64,000 bases of DNA from GCA-2718815 sp963578105 (GCA_963578105.1 CAUZBP010000001.1:1-64000); one strand, 5' to 3'; counted from the stretch's first letter, positions 54,956 through 64,000 are shown. The notes: a model not told the origin generated them from the sequence alone. Numbers and translations: made by a program.

Positions 54956-55845
54956 TGGTTGACCAACTGAGAAAGTCGACGTCGTATGAACGAGAGGCAG
55001 ATGCGCCGATCATCGAGATACGCAAGATGAGCGTCTCCTTTCATGATCAGCAGATACTGCGGAGCCTGGATCTGGCCATACCACGCGGTCAAACCCTGGC
55101 CCTAATTGGTGAAAGCGGTTGTGGCAAGACTGTTTTACTCAAAACATTGATTGGGTTGGTAAAACCCGTGCAGGGCGAAGTTTACTTTGACGGGCGAAAC
55201 CTTGCAGAATTGAATGATAAAGAACTGGCCGTTCAACGCATGAGATTCGGATTTCTGTTCCAGAATGCAGCCCTGTTCGACAGCATGACGGTGGGACAGA
55301 ACATCGGATTTCAGCTACGTGAGGCGGACAGACAGCAGCAAAATGAAATCGATGAGATTGTTTCATTGCGTTTGGCTGAAGTTGGTCTGCCGGAGTCGGT
55401 GAAATCCAAAAAACCAGCTCAGTTGTCTGGGGGTATGCGAAAACGCGTGGGATTGGCACGTGCCTTGGCCATCAGTCCGGAAGTGATGCTTTACGACGAA
55501 CCGACGACAGGGCTTGATCCAATAGTAAGTGATGTGATTAACGAACTCATCATTCGAACGAGAAGTCGCTATCCTGTCACAAGTATTATTGTGACTCACG
55601 ATATGCGAACGGCCACAAAAGTGGCTGATCGAGTGGTAATGGTCTATCCATTGTCACGTTTGGCGGCCGGTGAACCACAAATTCTGTTCGATGGATCGCC
55701 GCGAGAATTGGTAGTGGCGAAGGATCAACGGGTGATCCAGTTTGTGAAAGGCGAGGCAGGGGAACGACTCATGGAGATGCGTGAGAAGTCGTCCCAAAAA
55801 CATGGGAGACACTCAAACCCCGAAAGTCGGATCCCAGGACAATAG
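54955..55845 (+). CDS. mlaF: MlaF-type ABC ATPase
   Basis: About 296 residues. Walker A is GESGCGKTVLLKTL, the signature is LSGGMRKRVGLARALA, Walker B is VMLYDEPTTGLDPI, and the H-loop is VTHDMRTA. The order of motifs fits the ATPase of the Mla complex. The reading frame is open to 54724, inside mlaE, but GTG 54955 overlaps the mlaE stop (TAGTG) and starts the homologous part. This overlap suggests coupled translation. The last 25 residues are polar and likely disordered. Confidence 0.92.
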   Translation: MVDQLRKSTSYEREADAPIIEIRKMSVSFHDQQILRSLDLAIPRGQTLALIGESGCGKTVLLKTLIGLVKPVQGEVYFDGRNLAELNDKELAVQRMRFGFLFQNAALFDSMTVGQNIGFQLREADRQQQNEIDEIVSLRLAEVGLPESVKSKKPAQLSGGMRKRVGLARALAISPEVMLYDEPTTGLDPIVSDVINELIIRTRSRYPVTSIIVTHDMRTATKVADRVVMVYPLSRLAAGEPQILFDGSPRELVVAKDQRVIQFVKGEAGERLMEMREKSSQKHGRHSNPESRIPGQ

Positions 55846-55883
55846 GACAGGCTCTGTCGGAGAGCGCAAAGAGTTTACGATTC

Positions 55884-57020
55884 ATGGATGATCGCGTACT
55901 GCAATTTCGAGTAGGCTTACTAGTGCTGGCAACGGCTCTCATTGCCTTTTTCCTGGTCGTCTATTTTGGCCAGTTGCCTTTCTTTGCGCGGGGCGAATAC
56001 GTGATACACGTTGAGTTTCGAGAGGCTCCGGGTGTGGCTGTTGACACCCCGGTACGGAAGAACGGAATTCTGATTGGGCGTGTCGACCGCGTGAAACTCA
56101 AGGACGACCGGGTCTTGGTATCGTTAGGAATTAACGTTAGTTATCGGGTTCGTACGAATGAAGTGTGTCGCATCAGTACGGGAAACCTCTTTGGAGATGC
56201 CGTGCTGGAGTTTGTGAAGATTGACGATTTCAGTCAGGAGCCGGTACTCATCTCCACAGGCGCTTTTGTACAAGGCGAGATTGCCCAGAATCCGCTAAAA
56301 GTGCTCATGGAGTTGCAAGGCGTGGTGGTAAACTTGGAGGACGATGCTGAGAAAGCCCTGCGGGCGGTAGCTGCAGCCAGTGGCCAGGTGAAAACGCTGG
56401 CTGAAAAATTGAACACGTTCATTGGGACCGATGGGGATGAATTTCGAAAACTGGTGGGAAAATCAGCCCAGGCCATGGACAGCATTGATCAAGCTGCGAC
56501 CACTTTTAATCAGCTTTTGGGCGACGAAGAGTTACAAGGCGATTTGATTCGGGCCCTGCGGGAGTTTCCTCAAACACTATCGCAAGCAAGGGACACTTTG
56601 CAAGGAATCCAGCGGCTCACCGAGGCGGCTACTGGAAACTTGCAGAACATGGAAAAGCTGACTGGCACCCTAGGCGAAAGGGCACCAGACATCATTGGTC
56701 GCTTGGATGAAAACATGCAAGTGATGAGAATCGTGTTGGACGAAATGAGAGTGTTGGCTCAGTCTGTCAATCAAGGGCAGGGGACTGTTGGGAAACTCTT
56801 GAATGATTCTGAATTGTACGACCGCTTGAACCAGAGCGTAGCAAATATCGAACAGATCACGAAACAACTGCAGCCAATTGTCAGCGATGTTCGCGTGTTT
56901 ACTGATAAGATTGCCCGCGACCCGAGCCAACTTGGTGTGAAGGGAATTTTGAGCAACCGGCAGTCGGGTTTCAAAGGAAGAGCCGCGTGGCGCAAGCCAC
57001 GACGATCAGGTTCTTGGTAG
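55884..57020 (+). CDS. mlaD: MCE-family (MlaD-like) substrate-binding protein
   Basis: 378 residues. One N-terminal membrane helix (LLVLATALIAFFLVVYF) anchors an MCE domain of about 38-115 (FREAPGVAVDTPVRKNGILI, STGNLFGDAVLEFV). A long helical tail (about 150-345) follows and could form the tunnel or needle seen in larger MCE proteins. It would bind lipids between MlaE and the outer membrane. It begins 38 bases after mlaF and completes the mlaE-mlaF-mlaD unit. Its end overlaps the convergent PEGA gene by 15 bases. Confidence 0.9.
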   Translation: MDDRVLQFRVGLLVLATALIAFFLVVYFGQLPFFARGEYVIHVEFREAPGVAVDTPVRKNGILIGRVDRVKLKDDRVLVSLGINVSYRVRTNEVCRISTGNLFGDAVLEFVKIDDFSQEPVLISTGAFVQGEIAQNPLKVLMELQGVVVNLEDDAEKALRAVAAASGQVKTLAEKLNTFIGTDGDEFRKLVGKSAQAMDSIDQAATTFNQLLGDEELQGDLIRALREFPQTLSQARDTLQGIQRLTEAATGNLQNMEKLTGTLGERAPDIIGRLDENMQVMRIVLDEMRVLAQSVNQGQGTVGKLLNDSELYDRLNQSVANIEQITKQLQPIVSDVRVFTDKIARDPSQLGVKGILSNRQSGFKGRAAWRKPRRSGSW

Positions 57021-57599
57021 AGCTTGAAGGCTCGAACTGGGTGTGCGGGTAGGTTGCGAGGGATTCTCATGGGGAAGAACCATGGGCCCTTCGAAACCGG
57101 ATGGACGGGAGGAGGACACGGGACTGGCTTGTATCGGTTGGGTCGTCGTCGGAGCAGTTGTAGGCGGGGCGTTCGGCAGGGGAGCGACGATGCCGAGTTG
57201 AGAACTGCCGCGCAGGTGGTTGGCCCGCTGCATGAGTTCTTCTTTGGTCACCAGCTTTTGAGGAGCCATTTGAAAATCCAGGACTCGTTCATCGCGAAGA
57301 TCCCTCAGGACGAGGTTTTCACTGACGAAGTCGAGAGGGGGAATCTGGTACCACGGTGGCCGAAAACGCTGATCAACATTTAAAGTTTCGTAGCCATCGA
57401 GTTCTAATCGGATCGACCTGGTTCCATAGTAGATGAAGGGAGCGGAAACAGGAGTTCTTCCGATCTCCTGGTCATCGACGTAGACCAAGGCCCCTGGTGG
57501 ATTGCTGCGAATCGTCAGACGACGATGCACGCAACCGAAAGAACAGCATCCTGACATTAGCAGGATCGCGACTGCGAACTTGAGGGGGGGAGTCGACAT
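57006..57599 (-). CDS. PEGA-domain lipoprotein
   Basis: About 197 residues. A signal with a lipobox-like LLMSGC (or the second site SFGC) suggests a lipoprotein. The PEGA motif is LTIRSNPPGALVYVDDQEIG followed by FIYYGTRSIRLELDGYETL. The C-terminal third is Pro/Thr/Ser-rich and likely extended or disordered. PEGA proteins are surface or periplasmic; the function is unknown. ATG 57599 is chosen over the longer frame to 57734. Its end overlaps mlaD. Confidence 0.8.
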   Translation of the reverse strand: MSTPPLKFAVAILLMSGCCSFGCVHRRLTIRSNPPGALVYVDDQEIGRTPVSAPFIYYGTRSIRLELDGYETLNVDQRFRPPWYQIPPLDFVSENLVLRDLRDERVLDFQMAPQKLVTKEELMQRANHLRGSSQLGIVAPLPNAPPTTAPTTTQPIQASPVSSSRPSGFEGPMVLPHENPSQPTRTPSSSLQALPRT

Positions 57600-57924
57600 C
57601 GACGAATAGCAATGAAGGGGTTGAGGTGCGGCACAAAAAAGGACGAGACGGATCGAGGCGCTGCACACTGGAGATCGCAGGGCGGGAGTATAGGGATGTC
57701 GTGGAGATACTTCCAGAGCGAATCTCCTCCCCACTTGTGCCGTTGTGGAGTCGTGTGGAGCATCGATTCCAAACGCACTTGGTGCTCCTGGTCACTGCGA
57801 GTGCCTTTGGTGTGCCGTTCACCTCGGAGGGCCTGTCCATTCGGCTGACGAACTATCCGCCGACAGCTCGCTTGGCTAGAATGGGCGTTTCCACTATAGC
57901 TAGCTGGCCTTTGGGGACGGTGTG
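57600..57924. other. Intergenic region between divergent genes
   Basis: About 325 bases between the PEGA and PP2C genes. It must hold promoters for both. No hexamer pair or RNA was convincing. Confidence 0.4.
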
Positions 57925-59241
57925 ATGGCACAAAGCAACGCGAGTTGGGATGACTGCATGCAGCAGGCAGCCACAAGCGATATCGGCATGCGTCGCACCT
58001 CAAATCAGGATTCTTACGCGGTTTGCCCAGCCAGCGATTTACAGAACTGGTATGAGCGTGGCCATCTCTTTCTGGTGGCTGACGGGATGGGTGCCCATGC
58101 GGGTGGGGAACTAGCGAGCAAGCTTGCCGCCGATGGAATTCCTCATGCTTATTACAGTCATCGGGACAAATCGCCCCCTGATGCAATCCTGTCGGCGATT
58201 ACTGAAACGAACGCCCAAATCAATCAGCGAGGTGAAGCCAGTATCGACTATCACAACATGGGCACGACCGGTAGTGTGCTCTTATTGTTGCCGCAGGGAG
58301 CGGTAATAGCCCATGTAGGAGACAGTCGCGTCTACCGACTGCGTCGTGATCAGTTGGAACAACTCACCTTTGATCATAGTTTGGTGTGGGAGCTGCGAGC
58401 CACAGGAAGGTTTTCCAAGGATGTTGAGATGGCGTCAATGGTTCCCAAGAATGTCATCACACGTAGCTTGGGGCCCAATGCACATGTACAGGTTGACTTG
58501 GAAGGTCCGTTACCTATCGAGTCCGGGGATACTTTTTTGCTATGTACTGATGGATTGACGGGTAAGGTGGAAGATGAAGAATTGGGAGCGTTGTTGGCCA
58601 GTCTTGACCCGGAAGAAGCGGTCCAAGTTCTTGTTGATCTAGCGAATCTTCGCGGTGGCCCGGACAACATTACGGCGATTGTTGTGAAGGTCACCGGTCA
58701 CCAGATGACGACCCAGGTGGCAGATAGGGCCTCCCCGCTCGCGTTCGAACCCGGGAGACGCAAAACGTTCCATGCATCGCAGTGGGTATTGCCGGGACTC
58801 TGTTTTCTGGCGTCCGCCCTTATGTTCGCCCTTCAAAAATACTTTCAGGGAGCACTAGCAGCAGGGGGCGCAATACTAGCGGTGCTATTTGTGCTGATAC
58901 TGAACTGGGGTGGAACCTCCAACGGTCATGGAAGGACGCTGCAGACGCGGGGACAACTTGGCAAGGGCCCATACACTTCGCTCAAGTGCCCGCCCAGGGC
59001 TACCTTTGCCACCCGGATGGAAGGGATGGCAAAGGATCTGAAGGAAGCTGCTGTCGAAGCGAATTACAGCCTGGATCTGGCGGAATTTGAAGAATTCTGC
59101 CACTTGGGCCGTGAATCAGCCGCGACCAAAGATTTTGCTGATTCAATCCGGCAATATACGCGTGGTATCAGCCACGTCATGCAGCAGCTGCGGCAGCGGG
59201 GCTCGCAATCGAACGATGATGTGACGGCCGACCCATTCTGA
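57925..59241 (+). CDS. PP2C-family protein phosphatase with membrane anchor
   Basis: 438 residues. The PPM-type phosphatase domain spans about 15-255: RTSNQDSYAV, VADGMGAHAGGELASKLA, VIAHVGDSRVYRL, CTDGLTGKVEDEELG and RGGPDNITAIVVKV give the metal-binding acids. Two hydrophobic segments follow (about 290-335: WVLPGLCFLASALMFALQ and AALAAGGAILAVLFVLIL), and a charged C-terminal tail. It removes phosphate from Ser/Thr, probably opposing Hanks-type kinases, none of which are in this window. The start is ATG 57925; a GTG precedes it by one codon. It lies 43 bases before the LptF/G-like gene. Confidence 0.9.
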   Translation: MAQSNASWDDCMQQAATSDIGMRRTSNQDSYAVCPASDLQNWYERGHLFLVADGMGAHAGGELASKLAADGIPHAYYSHRDKSPPDAILSAITETNAQINQRGEASIDYHNMGTTGSVLLLLPQGAVIAHVGDSRVYRLRRDQLEQLTFDHSLVWELRATGRFSKDVEMASMVPKNVITRSLGPNAHVQVDLEGPLPIESGDTFLLCTDGLTGKVEDEELGALLASLDPEEAVQVLVDLANLRGGPDNITAIVVKVTGHQMTTQVADRASPLAFEPGRRKTFHASQWVLPGLCFLASALMFALQKYFQGALAAGGAILAVLFVLILNWGGTSNGHGRTLQTRGQLGKGPYTSLKCPPRATFATRMEGMAKDLKEAAVEANYSLDLAEFEEFCHLGRESAATKDFADSIRQYTRGISHVMQQLRQRGSQSNDDVTADPF

Positions 59242-59284
59242 AAGCCGCGTTTGAAGATAAGGACAGAGCTGCTAGATTCCCCTC

Positions 59285-60472
59285 ATGCGCCTGTTTACAC
59301 GCTATCTCACCTTCGAACTGGCCAAAATATTTCTTGCGACATTGACGAGTTTGACCTTGTTCATGTTGGTGGTCGGCGTTGTTCAAGAGGCACATGATCA
59401 GGGTTTGAGCTTCATGACAATCTTGAAGATTCTCCCCTATCTGCTGCCCAATGCCCTTCGGTTTGCTGTGCCCGGCACCATTCTCTTTGCGGCTTGCAGC
59501 GTTTACGGCCGCATGTCTTCCTTCAACGAGATTTTGGCTGTCAAGTCATTGGGGATTTCACCACTGGCTGTTCTTTGGCCAGCTTACATCCTGGCATTTG
59601 TAACCAGTTTGATGGCTGTCTGGTTCAACGATCTGGCAGTGTCTTGGGGTACCTACGGAGTGAAGCGAGTCCTGATCGAATCGGCGGAAGAAATTATCTA
59701 TTCCGTGCTTCGGACGAACGGGCAATACTCTTCTGACAAAATCTCTATCAACGTGAGTCGTGTGGAGGGACAGATGATGATTGAACCCATGATCCTCATC
59801 CATCCGCATGACAATTCACCTCCTGTGACTGTTCTTGCCAAGTCTGCCGAATTGCGATCGGATCATGAAGCCGGGGAATTTGTTATTTATCTTACAGATT
59901 CCAACATTGAATATGGTGACAATGTTGTGTTTAGCCACCCGGGTACGCTACCCCATGTGATACCCTTGTTTGAGAATTCGGAAACAGATCTGAGTGTGGC
60001 GCGGACCTCCCAGATTGCTCTCAGAAACATTCAAAGTGCCATTACGACGCAGCGGAAAATCATCAAGAATTTCCGCCAGTCTTTGGCTGCCGACGCCGCG
60101 TACGGCATGTTGACGGGCGAGCTTTCCGATTTGGCGACTCAAGCGTGGCAAGACCGTTTTGATACAATCGGCCATCATATTCACAGACTGCACCGCCTGC
60201 GGACCGAACCCTATCGTCGCTGGGCGAACGGGTTCAGTTGCTTGTTTTTCGTCTTTGTCGGTGCGCCCTTAGCCATCCGTATGAGAAACTCGGATTTGAT
60301 GACGACTTTTGGTGTCTGTTTCCTGCCCATACTAGTTCTTTACTACCCGCTTCTGGCATTGGCCGTGGGACGAGCCAAGTGTGGCGCACTACCTCCCTAT
60401 TCTGTTTGGCTGGGAAATATCATCCTGTGTGTCATCGGACTCGCCTTGATGCAGCGGGTACTCCGACATTAA
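59285..60472 (+). CDS. LptF/LptG family LPS export permease
   Basis: 395 residues of the YjgP/YjgQ (LptF/LptG) type. Hydrophobic segments at the N-terminus (ATLTSLTLFMLVVGVV, ALRFAVPGTILFAACSVYG and SPLAVLWPAYILAFVTSLMA) and C-terminus enclose a periplasmic beta-jellyroll region. The typical MSSFNEILAVKSLGIS coupling helix is present. With LptB and a partner permease it would lift LPS from the inner membrane. Only one copy is in the window, and whether it is F or G cannot be told. Confidence 0.88.
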   Translation: MRLFTRYLTFELAKIFLATLTSLTLFMLVVGVVQEAHDQGLSFMTILKILPYLLPNALRFAVPGTILFAACSVYGRMSSFNEILAVKSLGISPLAVLWPAYILAFVTSLMAVWFNDLAVSWGTYGVKRVLIESAEEIIYSVLRTNGQYSSDKISINVSRVEGQMMIEPMILIHPHDNSPPVTVLAKSAELRSDHEAGEFVIYLTDSNIEYGDNVVFSHPGTLPHVIPLFENSETDLSVARTSQIALRNIQSAITTQRKIIKNFRQSLAADAAYGMLTGELSDLATQAWQDRFDTIGHHIHRLHRLRTEPYRRWANGFSCLFFVFVGAPLAIRMRNSDLMTTFGVCFLPILVLYYPLLALAVGRAKCGALPPYSVWLGNIILCVIGLALMQRVLRH

Positions 60473-60668
60473 GTGAGCGTGTTGGAGTCGTGGACTGCTA
60501 GCGAAGGCAAAGCGTTACGGCGTCGCGCAGCGGTGGAGCCTTCAATTCCACCTTGCCTTCATTTCGAATGGGCGGTTACACTTTCGCCTCTTTTCCCAGC
60601 CTGGCCTCTCTCGACTCCGGCGTTGGCACTTGGGATCAAGTTCTTATGACCGTTTCAGGAGATCTTCG

Positions 60669-62309
60669 ATGCTGTCCCATTGGCCCATCAAGAAGAAAAT
60701 GCTGGTGGGCTTGATGTTGTTGTTGGTTATCGTTGGGACCATGGCCTTCAAAGCCTTCCACGGAGTCTACGCCTATCGTGGGCTGGCACGCAGTGTGCGG
60801 CACCGCGTGAGAGAGTTGCCTTTGGCTTCGGTCCTGGCGCAGCGTATTAACGACCTTCGCGTGACGGCCAGCCGAATTCGTCAGGCCAACGAGTACTTGT
60901 TGGAAACGAATGCCATGGTGGAGCAACTGAATGGGCGAGGATCGAGTCCATTTCTTTACGACGATTTCCGTCTGAAATATGTGGCGGTTCAGGAATCGCT
61001 GGACAATTATCGTGCACAATTGAAAATCAATGCAGAGATGGATCAAAGCATCGCGGATAACCGGGATGAGTGGTCGACCGTCAGGGAAATGGAACGTTCC
61101 CTGCGCCGCATTCAAACTCTCCATAAACAGCAGGATTTCATGCTGGAAACGGTCATCGTGGATGACTTAAACGCCGAATCGGATCGACTCAGTGAACTGG
61201 GGGTCGAATTACCTGGATTTCTGCATCACCGTATGATGACTTTCGCACAGGATGTCCGTAGTCGATACCACACCTGGATGGTGATGACTTGGGCGTCACT
61301 CATTGCTGCGGTTGTCCTGCTGTGTGTGTTTGTCGTTCTCTTTTACACTTGGATCTTCAGGCCTCTGCAGATCCTGATCGACGGGTCTGAACACATTGCC
61401 CAGGGAAATTTTGACTATCGAATTGTACTGGATACGCATGACGAGATGTCGACGTTGTCCGAGGCTTTGAACGACATGACGGCGAATTTCCAGAAGATAC
61501 GTACAGGCCTTGACCGGGAGGTACAACTACGCACCAAGCAGGTATTGCGGAGCGAGCAACTGGCAAGTGTTGGATTTCTTGCCGCTGGAGTGGCACACGA
61601 AATCAATAATCCGCTGGCTTCCATCGCTCTTTGCGCGGAATCGCTGGAAATGAGACTGCACGACATCATTCAGCAGGATGATGGAAAGCCTGACGCTGAG
61701 CACAACCAGGAAATTTCCGTCACGCGCAATTATTTGCGTATGATTCAAGACGAAGCGTTTCGCTGTAAAGAGATCACGGAAAAATTGTTGGACTTCTCGC
61801 GAAAAAGTGATTCACAGAAACACGATATGGACCTGCGAGAACTTGTACGGGGCGTGATCGACATGGTGGGCCACGTAGGAAAATACAAGCAGAAGACCAT
61901 CGAGTTTCAGGCGGAGGAGCCCGTGATTGCTCCGGTGAATGCTCAGGAATTCAAGCAAGTGGTCTTGAATCTCATCACGAACGGACTGGAAAGCATTGAA
62001 AGTGGGGGCAAGGTGGAAGTTCAGGTCACGCAGACCGAAGAACACGCTTTGCTAATTGTGACGGATGACGGTTGCGGCATGACCGACGAAGTATTGCAGC
62101 ATTTATTCGATCCGTTTTTTACCAAACGTCGCGATGGCAAAGGTACAGGCTTGGGGCTTTCTATTACCTTTCGGATTGTGAACGAACATCAGGGTCATAT
62201 TGATCCAACCAGCGATGGACCACAAAAAGGATCTCAGTTTTGTGTCAGCTTGCCCCGCAGGCAAGACAAGATAAAGGAGGAGTCCAAACATCAATATCAA
62301 ACCGCCTAG
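60669..62309 (+). CDS. Membrane-bound sensor histidine kinase
   Basis: 546 residues. Two hydrophobic segments (about 11-32 and 215-235) enclose a periplasmic helical domain. A HAMP domain (about 238-290) leads to the HisKA helix with the phosphorylated histidine in VAHEINNPLASIAL. The ATP-binding part has the N-box NLITNGLESI, G1 VTDDGCGMTDEV and G2 DGKGTGLGLSIT. ATG 60669 is preferred because AGGAG lies seven bases upstream. Its stop overlaps the start region of the response regulator, so the two form a two-component pair. Confidence 0.92.
   Translation: MLSHWPIKKKMLVGLMLLLVIVGTMAFKAFHGVYAYRGLARSVRHRVRELPLASVLAQRINDLRVTASRIRQANEYLLETNAMVEQLNGRGSSPFLYDDFRLKYVAVQESLDNYRAQLKINAEMDQSIADNRDEWSTVREMERSLRRIQTLHKQQDFMLETVIVDDLNAESDRLSELGVELPGFLHHRMMTFAQDVRSRYHTWMVMTWASLIAAVVLLCVFVVLFYTWIFRPLQILIDGSEHIAQGNFDYRIVLDTHDEMSTLSEALNDMTANFQKIRTGLDREVQLRTKQVLRSEQLASVGFLAAGVAHEINNPLASIALCAESLEMRLHDIIQQDDGKPDAEHNQEISVTRNYLRMIQDEAFRCKEITEKLLDFSRKSDSQKHDMDLRELVRGVIDMVGHVGKYKQKTIEFQAEEPVIAPVNAQEFKQVVLNLITNGLESIESGGKVEVQVTQTEEHALLIVTDDGCGMTDEVLQHLFDPFFTKRRDGKGTGLGLSITFRIVNEHQGHIDPTSDGPQKGSQFCVSLPRRQDKIKEESKHQYQTA
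62275..62292 (+). promoter_or_regulatory. Strong ribosome binding site before a non-ATG start
   Basis: AGGAGG with AG (62275-62281 region) lies nine bases before the ATC codon at 62290-62292. No ATG, GTG or TTG follows in the regulator's frame until 62323, and a stop (TAA at 62272-62274) precedes it. See the regulator entry. Confidence 0.55.
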
Positions 62310-63669
62310 CCGATTAAAAATTTTGTTTGCTGATGACGAGCCATCACTTCAGACCTTCATGGGCGTCGAACTACCCCGGATGGGACACGAGGTCACGGTC
62401 TGCCCCGACGGTACCACTGCTTGTGCAGCGTTGGAACGCAATACCTATGACTGCGTGATGGTGGACCTTGACATGCCCGGCTTGAATGGCATCGAAGTCA
62501 TTGCCCGGGCTAAAGACCTCTCACCGGATACGGAAGCCGTTGTTCTTACTGGAAAATCTTCACTCGAGACGGCCGTCTCCGCAATCCGTCACGGTGCCTG
62601 TGATTATTTGACGAAACCATGCAAGTTGGTCGAACTTCAAACGCTCTTGAACCGAATCGCAGACCGTCGCGAATTGACGAATAAATATCGTGCGCTGAAG
62701 CGGCAGCTGAAACGTATCGAAGGCGAATGCCAGCTTGTGGGTAACAGTGAACAGATGCAACGGGTTTGTGAACGCGCAGCCAAGGTGGCTCCTACGAACT
62801 CGGCAGTGCTGATTCGCGGCGAAACGGGAACTGGTAAAGAGCTTGTCGCGCGGGCGGTACACGATCAGAGTTTGCGTGCCGAAAAACCTTTTGTGGCGAT
62901 TAATTGTGGCGCTCTACCTGAAAACCTGATTGAAAGTGAACTGTTCGGGCACCGTAAAGGTGCGTTTACCGGGGCGGAAGAACATCGGATGGGATTGTTC
63001 GAAGTGGCTGACGGTGGAACGTTGTTTCTGGACGAAATCGGCGAATTGCCGAAAGCAATCCAAGCGAAGCTGTTACGTGCACTGGAGAGTGGCGAGATTC
63101 GCCGAGTCGGCGATAACGAATTCTACCAGGTCGATGTGCGAGTCGTGTGTGCTACTCATCGCGATCTCGACAGCATGGTCACTACCGAAGAATTTCGTGA
63201 GGACTTGATGTTTCGTATTAATACGTTTGAGATTGCGCTACCGGCACTGCGCGATCGAATTCAGGATATATCCAGTTTGGCCCGCCATCTGCTCATGCGT
63301 TTCCATCCGAAAATCCGGCCGGATGACACATTATTCAGCGACAAGGCAATCAGGGCACTGCAGTCGCATGGTTGGCCCGGCAACGTGCGCGAACTGGCCA
63401 ATGTGATCGAACACGCCACTATTTTGTGTGACCAGTTGCCGATTAAAACCGAGCATTTACCGGAGCGGTTTACCGACGGTGGCAAAGGCCTGCGCGTATT
63501 AAAACGTATCGGGCCTTTGACGCTTCGCGAAATCGAGATGCAGGCGGTTCACGAAGCATTGGAACGACATCAAGGAAGTAAACCCAAGGCAGCCGAGGAA
63601 CTGGGTGTCAGTTTGAAGACTTTGTACAACAAATTAAGCCAATCCAATTCATTGGAAAAATCCGCGTAG
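62290..63669 (+). CDS. NtrC-type sigma54 response regulator
   Basis: About 460 residues. The receiver domain has acidic pocket DDE, phosphoacceptor DCVMVDLDMPGLNG and the conserved lysine in DYLTKPCK. The AAA+ domain has Walker A GETGTGKE, an intact GAFTGA loop, Walker B GTLFLDEIGEL, and GNVREL. A Fis-type helix-turn-helix ends it (SKPKAAEELGVSLKTLYNKL). It is the partner of the kinase just upstream. The first beta strand of the receiver (KILFADDE) requires a start before TTG 62323, and ATC 62290, nine bases from a strong Shine-Dalgarno, is the best candidate. An error in this base is the alternative. Confidence 0.9.
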   Translation: MNIKPPSRLKILFADDEPSLQTFMGVELPRMGHEVTVCPDGTTACAALERNTYDCVMVDLDMPGLNGIEVIARAKDLSPDTEAVVLTGKSSLETAVSAIRHGACDYLTKPCKLVELQTLLNRIADRRELTNKYRALKRQLKRIEGECQLVGNSEQMQRVCERAAKVAPTNSAVLIRGETGTGKELVARAVHDQSLRAEKPFVAINCGALPENLIESELFGHRKGAFTGAEEHRMGLFEVADGGTLFLDEIGELPKAIQAKLLRALESGEIRRVGDNEFYQVDVRVVCATHRDLDSMVTTEEFREDLMFRINTFEIALPALRDRIQDISSLARHLLMRFHPKIRPDDTLFSDKAIRALQSHGWPGNVRELANVIEHATILCDQLPIKTEHLPERFTDGGKGLRVLKRIGPLTLREIEMQAVHEALERHQGSKPKAAEELGVSLKTLYNKLSQSNSLEKSA

Positions 63670-64000
63670 CTGGCGACCGTCTTTTCGACGAGTTTTCCAG
63701 CGATGCTCTCTTCATTTTCAGAGAGAAGGCCCGGACTTGGTGTTACCAGGTTTCGGAAAAAATCTCAGGATCACCCGGTGTAACCAAAGTGTTTTCCGAC
63801 GAAGTCTTGTGTTCGCGACTGCTTGTGTCACAATAGACAAAATGGCCTCTTGTGTTGTCATCCATCCGGTTCGGTGGTCACGAATCGCTGCATGTTGAGC
63901 CGTTTCGGTGCTGTCTGGCTCCGATTTCCATCAATCCCTGGCTGCCTTACTAGCTAACATCATTTGGGCGGCTCGATTTCAGGACCAATAAGTGTGAGCA
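63670..64000. other. Intergenic end of the window
   Basis: About 330 bases after the response regulator with no supported gene. A weak hairpin (CTCTCT and AGAGAG near 63706-63726) has no U-tract. Confidence 0.4.

Overview
The window looks like a chromosomal segment from a member of the Planctomycetota, most likely near the Pirellulales. This is inferred from gene content, not from a marker gene. The main pointers are an unusually long SecA (1250 aa) with extra inserted segments, a small Tyr-rich secreted protein of a planctomycete type, a relic of a planctomycete-style CehA/McbA metallohydrolase, a DUF1573 protein, an ABC-2/Gld fusion followed by a DUF4340 protein, and a Lys/Ala-rich histone-H1-like protein. 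The cell appears to be a diderm with lipid A/LPS: lpxB, waaA (Kdo transferase), an LptF/LptG-type permease and an MlaE-MlaF-MlaD set are all present. No rRNA, tRNA, CRISPR array, prophage or complete insertion sequence was seen.

Layout. 0.2-5.7 kb: a three-gene Gld-type ABC exporter operon. 5.9-9.1 kb: a DUF971 gene, a truncated CehA/McbA relic, a PaaK-like AMP-ligase and a STAS protein. 9.4-11.9 kb: a DUF1573 secreted protein convergent with a VKOR-thioredoxin fusion. 12.1-17.7 kb: a leftward pair of an FHA-GAF-sigma54 activator and putA, suggesting that the activator acts in proline/glutamate metabolism. 17.9-22.4 kb: CbiX, a Prc/Tsp-like S41 protease and a PhnP-like MBL hydrolase. 22.8-34.1 kb: a mostly rightward run of secA, waaA, metK, a membrane protein, a tiny membrane peptide, manC, ruvX, an SDR epimerase and an MBL hydrolase. 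34.3-36.2 kb: a small secreted protein, a candidate small RNA with its own promoter and terminator, and a frameshifted, N-terminally deleted nuoN relic. 36.3-39.5 kb: a degenerate sigma54-activator-like regulator, a hypothetical protein and the Mrp/ApbC Fe-S carrier. 39.9-45.0 kb (leftward): the histone-like protein, an SGNH-like protein coupled to an M50 protease, lpxB and a double YHS/TRASH-like secreted protein. 45.6-49.7 kb: a BASS-type transporter, then leftward CYTH, beta-propeller-like and thiE genes. 50.4-57.7 kb: a TPR-like membrane protein, clpC, mlaE-mlaF-mlaD and a PEGA lipoprotein. 57.9-63.7 kb: a membrane-anchored PP2C phosphatase, an LptF/G permease, and a histidine kinase with an NtrC-type response regulator.

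The most unusual points are these. The NtrC-type regulator has no ATG, GTG or TTG codon that preserves its first receiver strand, but it has a strong ribosome binding site nine bases before an ATC codon. The regulator at 36.3 kb keeps a Fis-type DNA-binding end while losing Walker A lysine, the GAFTGA loop and sensor II arginine. Two decayed genes (cehA-like and nuoN) lie among otherwise intact genes. A compact promoter-terminator unit at about 35.0 kb could encode a roughly 70-nt RNA. All functional calls come from reading translated sequence by eye; no database search was run.
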